Of a stretch of DNA of 64,000 bases, positions 42,703 through 53,023 are shown piece after piece. The translations under genes were made by a program, and so were the position numbers. The notes under the pieces were generated by a model, which was not told the DNA's origin, did not search any database, and saw nothing but the letters and a program-made list of their open reading frames with translations. Location of the stretch: NCBI RefSeq assembly GCF_016403105.1, contig NZ_CP046155.1, forward strand, positions 434,001 through 498,000, in the 5' to 3' direction. Source of the stretch: Leptolyngbya sp. BL0902 (GTDB lineage Bacteria; Cyanobacteriota; Cyanobacteriia; Phormidesmidales; Phormidesmidaceae). Within the stretch, counting starts at the first letter, position 1. Each line of letters opens with the position of its first letter.

Positions 42703-44598
42703 GTGTCCGCAGTTTTCGATCCATCGGCCCAATCCCCATCGTCTTTGCCCCTTCCTGGCCAAGGCGAGTCAGTGCTATCCTCGGTACCCCAACCGTCAAC
42801 TTCGGAGCCTGGGGCAAACGATAGTCACCGTTCGGCCCCCTTGGCGATAGCAGGGGAAGTGCCCATCGCCCTCTCCACGCTTCCGGGCAGTCCGGATCCA
42901 GAACCAGAGAAAACCTACCGCTTTCAGCAAAAAGCCTACCGCTGGAACCGGGGCCGCTATTCCCGCAATCGGCGATTTGTGGACATTTGGGGCTTTGTGC
43001 TGCGGCTGTTGGGGGCACGTTGGCTCTACGGCAAAGCCTGGAGCTACGGCGGCACCATCACCCCCGAAAAACAGGCCGAGCGGCGGCGCAAACTGGCGGT
43101 GTGGATCCGCGAAACCCTGCTGGATCTTGGCCCCACCTTTATTAAAGTCGGCCAGCTTTTCTCCACCCGTGCCGACATTTTCCCGATTGAGTTTGTGGAA
43201 GAACTGTCGAAACTCCAGGATCGGGTGCCCGCCTTCAGCTACGAGCAAACCCGCGCCATCCTGGAGGACGACCTTGGCAAGCCGATCCAAGAGCTGTACC
43301 GCACCTTCGACCCCATCCCCCTAGCGGCGGCCAGTCTGGGCCAAGTCCATCGCGCCCAACTGCATAGCGGCGAAGAAGTGGTGGTGAAGGTGCAGCGACC
43401 GGGGCTCAAGTCCCTGTTCACCATCGATCTATCGATTCTGAAGGGCATTGCCCGGTATTTTCAGAACCATCGCACCTGGGGCCGAGGCCGCGACTGGATG
43501 GGCATCTACGAAGAATGTTGCCGCATCCTCTGGGAAGAAATCGACTACCTCAACGAAGGCCGCAACGCCGACACCTTCCGCCGCAACTTCCGGGCCATGG
43601 ACTGGGTGAAGGTGCCCCGCGTTTTCTGGCGCTACACCTCGCCGCGCATCCTCACCCTGGAATATATGCCGGGGATTAAAATCAGCCACTACGAAGCCCT
43701 AGAGGCAGCGGGGCTAGATCGCAAGCGGCTGGCCCAGTTGGGTGCCCAAGCCTACCTACACCAGCTCCTCGACGACGGCTTTTTCCACGCCGACCCCCAC
43801 CCCGGCAACATTGCCGTTAGCCTCAACGGGTCGCTGATTTTCTACGACTTTGGCATGATGGGCCAGGTGCAGCCCCTGACCCGCCAACGCTTGATGGGCA
43901 CCTTCATGGGCGTGGCCCAGCGCGATGCGAACCAGGTGATGAACTCCCTGGTGGAGCTCGGAGCCCTGGCCCAAGTGGAGGACATGAGCCCCGTGCGGCG
44001 CTCGATCCAGTACATCCTCGACAACTTTATGGACAAACCCTTCGAGGAGCAGTCCATCGAGGCGATCAGCGATGACCTCTATGCGGTAGCCTACGATCAG
44101 CCCTTTCGGTTTCCGGCCACCTTTACCTTCGTGATGCGGGCCTTTTCTACCCTGGAGGGCGTGGGCAAGGGTCTGGATCCAGACTTTAACTTTATGGAAG
44201 CGGCCAAGCCGTTTGCAGCACAGCTTATGACCAGCGGAAATCCTGGCGATGGAGCCAACAGTCTACTCGGAGAACTGAGCCGTCAAGCCGCCCAGGTGAG
44301 TACCACCGCCTTCGGGCTCCCCCGACGGATTGAAGACACCCTTGACAAGCTCGAACGGGGTGATATTCGGGTGCGGGTGCGTTCCGTAGAAACCGACCGA
44401 GCCCTGCGGCGCATCGGCACCGTCAGCATGGCCAACAACTATGCTATTTTGGTGGGCGCGTTTACCTTGTCCGCTACGGGTCTTCTGATGACGCCTTGGC
44501 CGCTGATTGCCATTGCCCCAGGGGTGTTGGCGACGGGCTCTGGGATAGCTTTTCTACGAGCCGTGATCAAGGTAAATCGTGCCGATCGGTTGCCCTAG
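42703..44598 (+). CDS. ABC1/UbiB (AarF) family atypical kinase
   Basis: 631 residues from a GTG start. It contains the family's KxGQ motif ([16 protein letters not shown], near 147), VVVKVQRPG, the ADPHPGN signature (near 363) and YDFGMMGQV, and ends in two membrane helices ([38 protein letters not shown]). Such kinases act in prenylquinone (plastoquinone, tocopherol) metabolism and stress in plastids and cyanobacteria. The first 60 residues are low-complexity and poorly conserved. The PP2C gene follows after 20 bp, so the two are probably co-transcribed. Confidence 0.93.
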   Translation: MSAVFDPSAQSPSSLPLPGQGESVLSSVPQPSTSEPGANDSHRSAPLAIAGEVPIALSTLPGSPDPEPEKTYRFQQKAYRWNRGRYSRNRRFVDIWGFVLRLLGARWLYGKAWSYGGTITPEKQAERRRKLAVWIRETLLDLGPTFIKVGQLFSTRADIFPIEFVEELSKLQDRVPAFSYEQTRAILEDDLGKPIQELYRTFDPIPLAAASLGQVHRAQLHSGEEVVVKVQRPGLKSLFTIDLSILKGIARYFQNHRTWGRGRDWMGIYEECCRILWEEIDYLNEGRNADTFRRNFRAMDWVKVPRVFWRYTSPRILTLEYMPGIKISHYEALEAAGLDRKRLAQLGAQAYLHQLLDDGFFHADPHPGNIAVSLNGSLIFYDFGMMGQVQPLTRQRLMGTFMGVAQRDANQVMNSLVELGALAQVEDMSPVRRSIQYILDNFMDKPFEEQSIEAISDDLYAVAYDQPFRFPATFTFVMRAFSTLEGVGKGLDPDFNFMEAAKPFAAQLMTSGNPGDGANSLLGELSRQAAQVSTTAFGLPRRIEDTLDKLERGDIRVRVRSVETDRALRRIGTVSMANNYAILVGAFTLSATGLLMTPWPLIAIAPGVLATGSGIAFLRAVIKVNRADRLP

Positions 44599-44618
44599 AA
44601 AGTAGCAATGAGCAGGTT

Positions 44619-45368
44619 ATGGTGGAGCACCAATTTTCAGGGCTAACGGATCCGGGTCTTCTGAGGAGTAGTAATCAGGATGACTACTACATGGATCCAG
44701 ACGGTCGCTTCTTCATTGTGGCGGACGGTATGGGGGGCCACGCTGGAGGCCAAGAGGCCAGTCGTTTAGCCACGGCTACCATCAAAACGTTTTTGAATCA
44801 GCATTGGCAGGATACCCAGCCCACCGCCGACCTGCTGCGTCAAGCCCTCGCCCAGGCCAACAACGCCATCCTGCACGACCAATTCCACCATCCCGAACGC
44901 TCGGATATGGGAACCACGGTGGTAGTGCTTGCCTTTCGGCAGCAGGATGATCAGCCCTGGTGTGCCCATGTGGGGGATTCGCGCCTCTATCGCCTGCGGG
45001 GGCACCAGCTTGATCAAATCACCGAGGATCACACCTGGATTGCCCGCGCCATCCGCGAGGGAGAACTGACCCCCGCCCAGGCCCGCAGCCACCCTTGGCG
45101 TCACGTCTTGGCCCAATGTTTGGGGCGAGAAGACCTCACCCAAATCGACGTTCAGCCGATAGAAGTACACCCCGGCGACCGTCTGCTGATGTGCAGCGAT
45201 GGCCTGACTGAAGAACTGTCCGACCACCTGATTGCCTCTCACCTGAAGTCGATTCGGGCCTGTGAAGCCGTGGCCACTGCCCTCGTCAACTCGGCCAAGC
45301 AGCGCGGCGGACGCGACAATATCACGGTCGTTGTGGTGAACCCGCTGCCGACCATGACCACGGCCTAG
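44619..45368 (+). CDS. PP2C-family serine/threonine protein phosphatase
   Basis: 249 residues. The PPM metal-binding motifs are all present: [53 protein letters not shown] and [12 protein letters not shown]. It dephosphorylates Ser/Thr in a Mn2+/Mg2+-dependent way. ATG 44619 is chosen because [20 protein letters not shown] is the family start. The open frame upstream lies inside the UbiB gene. It sits with a UbiB kinase and near a pseudokinase, but targets are unknown. Confidence 0.95.
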   Translation: MVEHQFSGLTDPGLLRSSNQDDYYMDPDGRFFIVADGMGGHAGGQEASRLATATIKTFLNQHWQDTQPTADLLRQALAQANNAILHDQFHHPERSDMGTTVVVLAFRQQDDQPWCAHVGDSRLYRLRGHQLDQITEDHTWIARAIREGELTPAQARSHPWRHVLAQCLGREDLTQIDVQPIEVHPGDRLLMCSDGLTEELSDHLIASHLKSIRACEAVATALVNSAKQRGGRDNITVVVVNPLPTMTTA

Positions 45369-45409
45369 CCACCGCATAAACCTATCAACCTAAAGGCTCT
45401 GGAGTCAGC

Positions 45410-46198
45410 CTAGGCGGCGGTGCGGCTCACAATCCCCGACCACTGCACCTGCTTTTCTCCGGTGCGGCGATAGGAAAAGAACCGCTCTGGTTCCTGAAAG
45501 GTGCAGTGGGGAGCCACCGAAATCTGAGCGAGGCTCAAGCCCAGTTGGGTAAGCTGCCACACGTTCACCTGACGAACGTCTAGCCGCGCCTTACCCGATT
45601 CGTCATCGGGCAAAATGGGGGAGTGGGCTAGGGATTGTAAGGCTTCTACTAGGGCTTCGTCGGAGTTGTGATCGCCGGGGGCAATGGTGCGACCGACCTC
45701 AGCGGCAACGGTGGTGGCCACCTGGTACACTTCCCCCGCAATGGCTGGGCCAATGGCCACCCGCAAATCCGCCAGCCGACTACCCTGGGCCTGCATTTTA
45801 GCCACCGCCTGGGGCACAATTTTCAGCGCCGTTCCCCGCCATCCGGCATGGATCGCCGCCGCCTGTCCGGTGACGCAGTCTCCGATCAGCACCGGGTTGC
45901 AGTCCGCCGAGCACACCCACAGCGCTTGGTTGGGGCCATCGCTCATCAGAGCATCGGCCTCCGGGTGGGTGGATTCGGCATCCATCTGGGCCATCTCCGT
46001 GGGGGTCAGCACCCGACTGCCGTGAACTTGCTTCACCCGCTGCACCGCCGCCTGGGGGTGGAGGGCTGGAGTCAAGTCCTCCGGCACCTGGGGCCAAAAG
46101 TTGCGGGTAAAAAAACCGTGGGGCCAGGAGTTGAGCAGTTTGCAGGTGAGAAAGGCGTGACCCTGGTGGTCGGCCCATTGCCAAGAAGAGGAATGCAT
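45410..46198 (-). CDS. pgeF: Peptidoglycan editing factor / laccase-domain protein (YfiH)
   Basis: 262 residues of the DUF152/YfiH family. The zinc-binding residues lie in VKQVHGSRV, WVCSADCNPVLIGD and AAAIHAGWRGTALKI. In E. coli the protein removes mis-incorporated amino acids from peptidoglycan precursors; homologues also act on purine nucleosides or phenolics. Normal length. It lies after dnaJ on the same strand, with a 38-bp gap. Confidence 0.92.
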   Translation of the reverse strand: MHSSSWQWADHQGHAFLTCKLLNSWPHGFFTRNFWPQVPEDLTPALHPQAAVQRVKQVHGSRVLTPTEMAQMDAESTHPEADALMSDGPNQALWVCSADCNPVLIGDCVTGQAAAIHAGWRGTALKIVPQAVAKMQAQGSRLADLRVAIGPAIAGEVYQVATTVAAEVGRTIAPGDHNSDEALVEALQSLAHSPILPDDESGKARLDVRQVNVWQLTQLGLSLAQISVAPHCTFQEPERFFSYRRTGEKQVQWSGIVSRTAA

Positions 46199-46236
46199 AG
46201 CGTGGGGGGTGAGATGGGGAATGAGTTGGGTATTGG

Positions 46237-47229
46237 CTACAGGCGCGTATTCGTGAGGGCTTGGCGGGGGCTGTCTGAACGCAGCGCCCGGATTTTTTCG
46301 TAGAGTTGGCGCAGGTCGTCGCTGAGATTGGTCGGGGGAGTGATCACCACCGTCACCAACAGGTCGCCCCGGTTGCCCTTGGGACTGGGCCAGCCCTTGC
46401 CGCGCAGCCGCAGGGTTTGGCCAGACTTGATCCCCGCTGGCAGGTTCATGGTTACAGGGCCGTCGGGGGTTGGCACATCAATTTTGCCGCCGAGGACGGC
46501 CTCATCGGGGGTGATGGGCAAGTCGCACACCAGGTTGTCACCCTCCAGCTTGAACAGGGCGTGGGCCGCTAGCTGCACCACTAAATACACATCGCCCCGC
46601 TGCTTGCTGTAGGGGTTCATCTGTCCCTTGCCCTTGAGTCGCACCTTGCTGCCCTGCTTGGCACCGGGGGGAATGCGTACCTCCACCTCGTTGTTGCCGA
46701 TGCGGAGGCGCTTTTGGGTGCCGTGGAAAGCTTCGCTAAAGCTGAGGTTGATGTTGGCCTCTTGGTCAAAGGATTGGGAGGCCGTGGTGGGGTCGAACCC
46801 AGCCCCAGGCCCGCCAAAGCCGCTGGGGGCACCGTAGGGATAGGTCGTTCGGGCACGGGGGCCACCCGCCGCACCGCCGCCAAATCGACCTAGCAGCTCG
46901 TTGATAAATTCGTCGAAACTGCCGTAGTTGCTGAAGTCAAAACCACCGAAGTCGCCCGGAGTGCCATAGCCCGCCCCGGCCCCGGCCCGTTCGGCCTGCT
47001 GCCAGTATTGGCCAAACTGGTCGTACTTTTTGCGCTTGTCGGGGTCAGACAGCACCTCGTAGGCTTCGCTGACCTCCTTGAATCGGGCCTCCGCATTTTT
47101 GTCGCCCGGATTGACGTCGGGGTGATATTTGCGGGCCAGCTTCCGAAAGGACTGCTTAATCTCATCCACCCCAGCGGTTCTACTGACCCCCAGCACAGCG
47201 TAGTAATCTTTGAAGCCAGTAGCCGCCAT
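46237..47229 (-). CDS. DnaJ-type co-chaperone without zinc finger (CbpA-like)
   Basis: 330 residues: a J domain with HPD at 36-38 ([19 protein letters not shown]), a Gly/Phe-rich linker ([10 protein letters not shown]) and the two C-terminal substrate-binding domains ([40 protein letters not shown]). There is no CxxCxGxG zinc region, so it is type B (DnaJ/CbpA). It stimulates a DnaK ATPase. pgeF follows on the same strand. Confidence 0.94.
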   Translation of the reverse strand: MAATGFKDYYAVLGVSRTAGVDEIKQSFRKLARKYHPDVNPGDKNAEARFKEVSEAYEVLSDPDKRKKYDQFGQYWQQAERAGAGAGYGTPGDFGGFDFSNYGSFDEFINELLGRFGGGAAGGPRARTTYPYGAPSGFGGPGAGFDPTTASQSFDQEANINLSFSEAFHGTQKRLRIGNNEVEVRIPPGAKQGSKVRLKGKGQMNPYSKQRGDVYLVVQLAAHALFKLEGDNLVCDLPITPDEAVLGGKIDVPTPDGPVTMNLPAGIKSGQTLRLRGKGWPSPKGNRGDLLVTVVITPPTNLSDDLRQLYEKIRALRSDSPRQALTNTRL

Positions 47230-47602
47230 AGTTGTCCTCCTAACTACCGAATAAACTGCCTACCCCAGGATGCCATTGCCCTGCCCAGGGTGATTCCCCC
47301 ACAGAATCCCAGAGCCGTGGTTCAACGTCTCTGGATTGATCAACGCGCCCATCCCCCTGGGCCAGACCGGGCCTGCATCAGGGGTGTCATCCCATGCCTT
47401 GGGGCCATGCCGAAAAACTGTTGGGCTCAGGGTAGCCCATTACATTAGCTCAAGCCTAACAAACCTGGTGCTTAGGGCAGGTTCGGTTTCCCAGACGACG
47501 GCGGTAGGGATTCGTGATGTCCTTGACTAATTATCCTTGGCTTTCCTGGATTCTAAGCGTAGGATAGGTCTGCAATCCTTTGAACGCTTCCCCGTTGCCC
47601 CC
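47230..47602. other. Divergent spacer dnaJ / AI-2E transporter
   Basis: 373 bp with no supported gene. Two short hairpins are visible: AATCCCAGAG with CTCTGGATT (one bulge, near 47304-47337) and TGGGCT/AGCCCA around 47422-47439. The transcription starts of both flanking genes must lie here. Confidence 0.4.
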
Positions 47603-48787
47603 ATGATTCAGACGGATTCCCCCACGGCCACGGCCCAGTCCCCTGAAACCCGGAGTTGGTTAACTCGCTGGTGGAGTCAGCTTAATCCCGTGGCCCAGTC
47701 GGCGGCGGTGATGCTGGCTACACCGTTGCTGGTGCTGAATATCTGGGCTATTTCCATCATTTTTGGCTATTTTCGCTCCATTGCGGTGACGGTGCTGATT
47801 GCGTCGCTGCTGGCCTTTTTGCTCAGCTATCCCATGGCCAGCCTAGAGCGGGCGGGCCTCAAGCGAGGGCTATCCGCAATTTTGGTGCTGGCCTTTGCCC
47901 TGGTGGGGTTTGCCGCCCTCGCGCTGACGGTCGTGCCCTTCGTGATTGATCAAGGTCAGCAGTTGATTGGTCGCTTGCCAGAATGGTTTGATTCGGGCAA
48001 GGTGCAGCTCATGGTGCTAGACAGCAAGTTTGCCGAGTGGGGCTGGCCTGTGAACCTAGACGGCATCATTACCCAAACCACGGATCGGCTGCGGCGCGAG
48101 ATTCAGTCCATCGCCGGAGAAGCCCTCAACCTGACGCTGAACGTCGCCTTCTTCACCGCCAATAAGCTGCTGGATGTGGTGTTGACGGTGGTGCTTACCT
48201 TCTACCTGTTGCAGCATGGCGAAGAAGTGTGGGGAAGCCTGGTGGGTCTGTTGCCCACCCCGGTGCAGCGGCCCTTTTCCACCACCCTGCGCTCCAGCTT
48301 TCGCAACTACTTTCTGGGTCAGTTAATCGTCGCCAGTTGCCTCGGTGCCGCCCTGACGGTGATCTATAGCCTGCTAAATGTGCCCTTTGGGTCGCTGTTT
48401 GGGCTAACTGTGGGCCTGCTAGCGCTGATTCCCTTCGGCGGCACCGTGGGCGTCGTGCTTACCACGCTGCTGGTAGCGCTGCGAGACATTAAGATCGCCA
48501 TCCCCATGCTAATTGGCTCGGTGATTGTGCAGCAGGTGGTAGAAAACGGCCTCGCCCCCAGGGTGCTGGGCAGCGTCACGGGGCTGAATCCCTTTTGGGT
48601 CTTCATCGCTATTTTGTCGGGGGCTAGGGTTGGGGGGCTGCTGGGGGTGATTGTGGCCGTTCCCGCCGCTGTGGTCTTCAAAGAAGCCCTCGATGCCCTA
48701 CGCAGCAGCCGTATCCAAGCTGAGGCCGAGCGCGTACTGGTCACGGCAGAGGTTGCCCCAGCAGCGGCCAATGACCCAACGGATTAG
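47603..48787 (+). CDS. AI-2E family (UPF0118) transporter
   Basis: 394 residues with about eight membrane helices. Recognisable are RSIAVTVLIASLLAFLLSYP, the long hydrophilic middle, LTVVLTFYLLQHGEEVW, and the end LLGVIVAVPAAVVFKEALDA. Named after E. coli TqsA, but most members transport unknown substrates or ions. ATG 47603 (MIQTDSPTATAQS) is preferred; the frame extends 66 bp upstream from a TTG. It stands alone. Confidence 0.9.
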   Translation: MIQTDSPTATAQSPETRSWLTRWWSQLNPVAQSAAVMLATPLLVLNIWAISIIFGYFRSIAVTVLIASLLAFLLSYPMASLERAGLKRGLSAILVLAFALVGFAALALTVVPFVIDQGQQLIGRLPEWFDSGKVQLMVLDSKFAEWGWPVNLDGIITQTTDRLRREIQSIAGEALNLTLNVAFFTANKLLDVVLTVVLTFYLLQHGEEVWGSLVGLLPTPVQRPFSTTLRSSFRNYFLGQLIVASCLGAALTVIYSLLNVPFGSLFGLTVGLLALIPFGGTVGVVLTTLLVALRDIKIAIPMLIGSVIVQQVVENGLAPRVLGSVTGLNPFWVFIAILSGARVGGLLGVIVAVPAAVVFKEALDALRSSRIQAEAERVLVTAEVAPAAANDPTD

Positions 48788-48927
48788 CCCTACACAACTT
48801 AGCCTGACACAACCACGGCGATTACCTTAATGCATCGCCCTAGGCCCATTGTCTCCAGGGTGACGATACCCTCTCCCACTGGGGGCTAATCCAACCGAAG
48901 ACGCAGGGGGCCGACAGCCCGAATCGG

Positions 48928-49392
48928 CTAGAGCACCTCATGGGTGTATTTGTGCTGCTTCACATTGTCAGCCTTCGATACCTTATTTTTGGGATTGAGG
49001 ATGCGCTTGTGAGCTGTGGAATAGTTCAGGTCTTGGCGATGGGTGCCAATGGGAAGATCCGTCGTAGCCTGCGGGCGACTTTGATAGGTGCGGGCCGCAG
49101 CAACCAGGCGCTGCTCAAAGTCGGCACAGCGCTGGACGGCGGGGCCTTCGGTGGGTGTCAAGGTCGTTGGATCGCAAGCCAGGGCCGCCTCTAGGTGGGT
49201 GCCCCAAATATGACGATAGGCCGTCGGCGTTCCCTGAAGCAGGGTTTCGAGATAGGCCGAAGGAATCGGCTCCATCACTTCTAGTGCCAGGGTTTCGCCC
49301 TCCTGACGTAGATAGCAGGTGGCAACCCCCATCACCACGTAGCTATCGGGGGCAAGGTCGGTGGGGATCACCTGGGGCGTCACTAAACTCAT
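48928..49392 (-). CDS. Conserved cyanobacterial protein of unknown function
   Basis: 154 residues beginning SLVTPQVIPTDLAPDSYVVM and then GVATCYLRQEG, EVMEPIPSAYLETLLQGTPT. The N-terminal two thirds look conserved; the C-terminal 30 residues are basic (NPKNKVSKADNVKQHKYTHE) and probably variable. It is soluble and without known motifs. I recall similar proteins across cyanobacteria but no name. It is divergent from rpsU with a long spacer. Confidence 0.7.
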   Translation of the reverse strand: MSLVTPQVIPTDLAPDSYVVMGVATCYLRQEGETLALEVMEPIPSAYLETLLQGTPTAYRHIWGTHLEAALACDPTTLTPTEGPAVQRCADFEQRLVAAARTYQSRPQATTDLPIGTHRQDLNYSTAHKRILNPKNKVSKADNVKQHKYTHEVL

Positions 49393-49903
49393 GGGGCATC
49401 ACCGCAATAGGAAGGGTTAAATTCTAGCCCCCTAGCCCCGGCTCCATGGCCCTAGGGGGATGAACTGTCACAAAACACAACCCGTTTTCTGGCCTAGCCT
49501 TGTCTTCACCAGGGCCGTGGCTCTCTCAATCTCACACCCAGAATGCTGGAGGGGAAAAGTTCTGTGATAGTCTGGTTAAGGTACAGCTTAGGGACGTCGT
49601 GCCCTAGTTTTGCTGTCGGCACAGATCGCCTAGGACTGCGGGAGGTGGCACAGACCGTCCTGAGGCTTATCTAAAAATTTTGCGCTAGCCAAGGCTCCCC
49701 TTGGCTACAATTCCTAGGCCGGAGAAAATACTAAAGCGGTCTTTTGATGATGCTTTAGCATGGCTTCACCCCAGGCTCCGCAGAGGCACTGCCAAGGTTA
49801 GTTCTTCAGGGCGGCCTGTGGTCTATGGAGCCATCCCAGTCATTTCCGGCGTAGGATCATTTCTGACGTAAGTTCTCATTACAGGAGAAACGGACAAGTT
49901 CGT
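49393..49903 (+). other. Long structured region upstream of rpsU
   Basis: About 510 bp without a gene. Visible stems are TAGGG/CCCTA (near 49588-49605), TAGCCAAGG/CCTTGGCTA (perfect 9 bp, four-base loop, near 49685-49706) and CTAAAGC/GCTTTAG (near 49732-49759). It could be a long 5' leader of rpsU or carry a small RNA. No homology to known RNAs was recognised. Confidence 0.45.
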
Positions 49904-50080
49904 ATGACTCAAGTTGTTGTTGGTGAAAACGAAGGGATTGAATCAGCCCTACGTCGTTTTAAGCGACAGGTGTCTAAGGCGGGTATTTTCTCAGAAGTGA
50001 AGCGTCGTCGCCACTTTGAAACCCCCCAAGAGAAGCGTAAGCGCAAGGCCGTGGCGCGCCGCAAGAAGCGTTACCGCTAA
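49904..50080 (+). CDS. rpsU: 30S ribosomal protein bS21
   Basis: 58 residues, a short basic protein that helps mRNA binding in the small subunit. The start [20 protein letters not shown], then [15 protein letters not shown] and the Arg/Lys-rich tail are typical of cyanobacterial bS21. An AGGAGA lies about 15 bases before the ATG, rather far. A long structured leader precedes it and a strong terminator follows, so it is probably a single-gene transcript. Confidence 0.96.
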   Translation: MTQVVVGENEGIESALRRFKRQVSKAGIFSEVKRRRHFETPQEKRKRKAVARRKKRYR

Positions 50081-50117
50081 AGCCAGTCTCCAATAGGGGT
50101 TGAGCGATTAGCCCCAT

Positions 50118-50164
50118 AACCAAAGAAGCGAGGTGTCGGATATCCGATGCCTCGCTTTTTGGTT
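50118..50164 (+). terminator. Strong terminator after rpsU
   Basis: A long stem AACCAAA-AAGCGAGG with CCTCGCTT-TTTGGTT has an inner TCGGATATCCGA palindrome. It lies 38 bp after the rpsU stop and before the convergent murI gene. Confidence 0.88.
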
Positions 50165-50249
50165 AGCCTTTGATGGGCCTTTGGTGACGAGCCTTATAGT
50201 TGACCTTGTGGTGATAAGCCTTTGGTAGTGAATCTCTGATAGCGGCTAG

Positions 50250-51116
50250 CTACGAATGCACATCCACCGAGGGCACGGGCTGAGGAGCGAGGTCAGGCAA
50301 GCGAATTTGCTGAACTTGGGGCTGATGGCCCAGCCATTGCACCGCCAAGCGCCGAAACTCCCTGGCGGAACCGCTGACATAGAACTCTGTGGCCCAGGCG
50401 GCAGCGTTGCTGCGAAGGCCGAGGGCATCGAGCTCCTTGGCTGCCGCCGCCACCATCGAAATGGCCGGATCGACATACTGGGTGCTGGGGGGCAGAATGG
50501 TCTTCAGCAGCGGGGCCAGGTGGGGGTAGTGGGTGCAGCCATAGATCAGGGTATCGATCTGGGCATCCATCAGGGGGCGCAGATAGTCTTCGGCGGTTTG
50601 GCGGGCGTGGGGTTGCTGAATTTGGTTGCCCTCCACAATGGTGACAAACTGAGGACAGGCCACCTGCCACACGGGGGTTTGGGGGGATAGTTCCTGGATA
50701 GCGCTGGGGTAGGCGCTGCTGTTGACGGTGGCCTGGGTAGCAATGATGCCAATGCGTTGCCCCACCTGGGCAGCGGCCTGAGCACCGGGACGAATCAAGC
50801 CCAAAATGGGGAAGTCGTACTCCGGTTGCACAATATCTAGGGCCAGGGCTGAACTGGTGTTACAGGCCATCATCACCATTTTGACGTTTTGACTGGCCAT
50901 CCAGTCCAGAATTTGGCGCACAAAGTAGATGATTTCCTCAGGGGAACGGGAACCGTAGGGCAGACGGGCCGTATCACCAAAGTACAGCACCGATTCGTGG
51001 GGCAGTTGGCGATAGATTTCCCGCAGCACCGTGAGGCCACCCACGCCGCTATCAAAAATGCCGATGCGGGCAGGGCCAGGGGAGGCGAGATGACGGCGTT
51101 GGAACCCGTTGTTCAT
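50250..51116 (-). CDS. murI: Glutamate racemase
   Basis: 288 residues. It interconverts L- and D-glutamate for peptidoglycan. Catalytic cysteines are C85 (MMACNTSSAL) and C194 (IYGCTHYPHL); D22-S23 (IGIFDSGVGGLTV) binds the substrate. The C-terminal 20 residues after YVSGSAREF are variable. It follows the antiporter gene on the same strand but is separated by a hairpin, so it is probably transcribed on its own. Confidence 0.97.
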   Translation of the reverse strand: MNNGFQRRHLASPGPARIGIFDSGVGGLTVLREIYRQLPHESVLYFGDTARLPYGSRSPEEIIYFVRQILDWMASQNVKMVMMACNTSSALALDIVQPEYDFPILGLIRPGAQAAAQVGQRIGIIATQATVNSSAYPSAIQELSPQTPVWQVACPQFVTIVEGNQIQQPHARQTAEDYLRPLMDAQIDTLIYGCTHYPHLAPLLKTILPPSTQYVDPAISMVAAAAKELDALGLRSNAAAWATEFYVSGSAREFRRLAVQWLGHQPQVQQIRLPDLAPQPVPSVDVHS

Positions 51117-51218
51117 AAGTACTTATGCCTAGTTAGACATCGGAGGATTCCATAGAGTGTAGCGGGTCTAGGCGGTGGAATCAAACGGGATGAAAAACTC
51201 TACCCTGGGTTGGTAGAC

Positions 51219-51250
51219 AAAACGCCCTCCTCCTGGCAGGAGGCGAGCGT
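51219..51250 (-). terminator. Imperfect hairpin after the antiporter gene
   Basis: On the minus strand AACGC-CCTCCTG pairs with GGAGG-GCGTT around a short loop, followed by TTTTG. It lies 20 bp after the antiporter stop. Confidence 0.6.
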
Positions 51251-51268
51251 TCGGCGGCGGCGGAAAGC

Positions 51269-52738
51269 CTAGTCCTGTCCAGGGGCTGGGGTGGCCGTGG
51301 CGAGGGCTTCGTCTTCCTGGAGGGGCGGTTCGTCGGAGTCTTTTTCCTCAAATACCAGGCGCAGCAGCGGCGGGGCCATGAAGGTGGTCAGAATCACCAT
51401 CACAATGATGGCGGCATCCAGGGATTCGGACAGCACCCCGCTGGCGGCCCCTACCCCAGCAAAGACGAGGCCCACTTCGCCCCTGGGCACCATGCCAATG
51501 CCCACGGCAAGGCGGTTGATGCCCGGTTGGCCAAACACGGCAAAGCCTGTTACGACCTTGCCCACAAAGGCCACTACTACTAGGAAGGAGGCAATAATCA
51601 GGCCTGGTCGGTTGTTGGGGTCGAGGGGGTTTAGCACGCTGATGTCGGTTCTGGCCCCCACGGTGATGAAGAAAATCGGCACCAGCATATCGGCGATGGG
51701 GCTAATCTGTTCTTCTAGCTCCTTGTGCTTGCTGGTTTCGGCCAAAATTAATCCGGCGGCAAAGGCTCCCAAAATCGCCTCTAGCTGAATGGCTGAGGCA
51801 ATGTAGGCCAGTACAAAGGCGAAAATCAGGGAGCTAATCAACACCTGGCCACGGGTGCGAAGTTTGTCTACTAGGGCAACAAAATAGGGGCTGAGCAAGC
51901 GCCCTAAAAAGATAGACCCCACCAGGAATACAGCGGCCCCAATCACCAGATAGACCACGTTGAGGATTTCGATTTCCCCGGTTTTGGCCAGGCTGGCCAC
52001 CACGGCTAGAACGATGATCCCTAGCACGTCATCTAGGACGGCGGCTCCGATGATAATTTGGCCTTCTGTGGAACTCAGCTTTTGCAGTTCTGCCAATACC
52101 TTGGCTGTAATCCCGATGCTGGTGGCGGTGAGTGCAGCCCCGGCAAACACCGCCGGGATAGTATCTACCCCAAACAGGCCAATCAGCCCCGCTGTGCCTG
52201 CGGCGAAGGGCACAACGACCCCAATCACCGCCACCACCGCCGCCTGGGGGCCAACCCGAATCAGCTCCTTGAGGTCAGACTCTAGGCCAATCTCAAACAG
52301 GAGGATAATCACCCCTAACTCCGCCAGCACTGAGAGGGCTTCACTTTCGCCTGCAAAGACTCGTGAAAGACCATCTTCAGGGGCGATGCCTGTCACCCAC
52401 CCAACAAAGTTCATGAGCATGGAGTCAGGATTCGCGCCTGCTTCGGGGAAGACAATCAGGTGCAGGGCCGACACCCCCACAACGACTCCCCCCAACAGTT
52501 CGCCCAGTACGGGGGGCAGGTTGACGCGGGCGCACAGTTCACCGCCAATCTTAGCCGCGAGATACACCACAATCAGGCTCAGCAGCACGCTGGCCAACAC
52601 CAGAGGCTCAATCTCGGCTTCGGCAATCTCCGCCAACCACGGCACCGAGGGCAGCGTAGCCATAGCACCGTGGGGAACCAATTCTTGGGAAGCAAACAGG
52701 GGGGCGGTGCCAATTAGGCCGCTGATCCAATCCACCAT
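51269..52738 (-). CDS. CPA2-family Na+/H+ antiporter (NhaS3-like)
   Basis: 489 residues with 12-13 hydrophobic segments. LPPVLGELLGGVVVGVSALH, VIILLFEIGLESDLKELIRV, AALTATSIGITAKVLAEL and GAAVLDDVLGIIVLAVVAS with the paired-acid region are classic CPA2. It resembles Synechocystis NhaS3, an essential thylakoid Na+/H+ exchanger under clock control; orthology is inferred from memory. The C-terminal tail is acidic (EEKDSDEPPLQEDE). Upstream lies a degenerate repeat. Confidence 0.9.
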   Translation of the reverse strand: MVDWISGLIGTAPLFASQELVPHGAMATLPSVPWLAEIAEAEIEPLVLASVLLSLIVVYLAAKIGGELCARVNLPPVLGELLGGVVVGVSALHLIVFPEAGANPDSMLMNFVGWVTGIAPEDGLSRVFAGESEALSVLAELGVIILLFEIGLESDLKELIRVGPQAAVVAVIGVVVPFAAGTAGLIGLFGVDTIPAVFAGAALTATSIGITAKVLAELQKLSSTEGQIIIGAAVLDDVLGIIVLAVVASLAKTGEIEILNVVYLVIGAAVFLVGSIFLGRLLSPYFVALVDKLRTRGQVLISSLIFAFVLAYIASAIQLEAILGAFAAGLILAETSKHKELEEQISPIADMLVPIFFITVGARTDISVLNPLDPNNRPGLIIASFLVVVAFVGKVVTGFAVFGQPGINRLAVGIGMVPRGEVGLVFAGVGAASGVLSESLDAAIIVMVILTTFMAPPLLRLVFEEKDSDEPPLQEDEALATATPAPGQD

Positions 52739-52832
52739 TCAGGCCGCCAAAACTCAACCTATCCAATGTACATGAGTTTTCTGGTTGCAAAGAGTTCGTC
52801 ATAAGCGGCAAAAAAGGCCACAATCCGTCGCT

Positions 52833-52926
52833 GCCCTTGCCCTAAGCCCCTCTGCCCCAGGGAGAAGACCTTTGATTGAAGCCAGTTTCCGACGTCCCTT
52901 TCCTCCGAGGAGACGTGGTGGAGGGC
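52833..52926. repeat. Degenerate copy of the interspersed palindrome
   Basis: CCCTTGCCCTAAGCCCCTCT, AAGCCAGTTTCCG and a mutated right half (GGAGACGTGGTGGAGGGC) follow the order of the full element with many changes. It is an old copy between the antiporter and nitrilase genes. Confidence 0.65.
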
Positions 52927-53023
52927 AACTTGCTTCCCGCTGCCTGGGCTGGCTTGGGCTACAAGGGCCGATTGGCCATCGGCTGGGCCTAGTCGCCGCC
53001 CTAGGACAGCAACAGGAAGCAAC

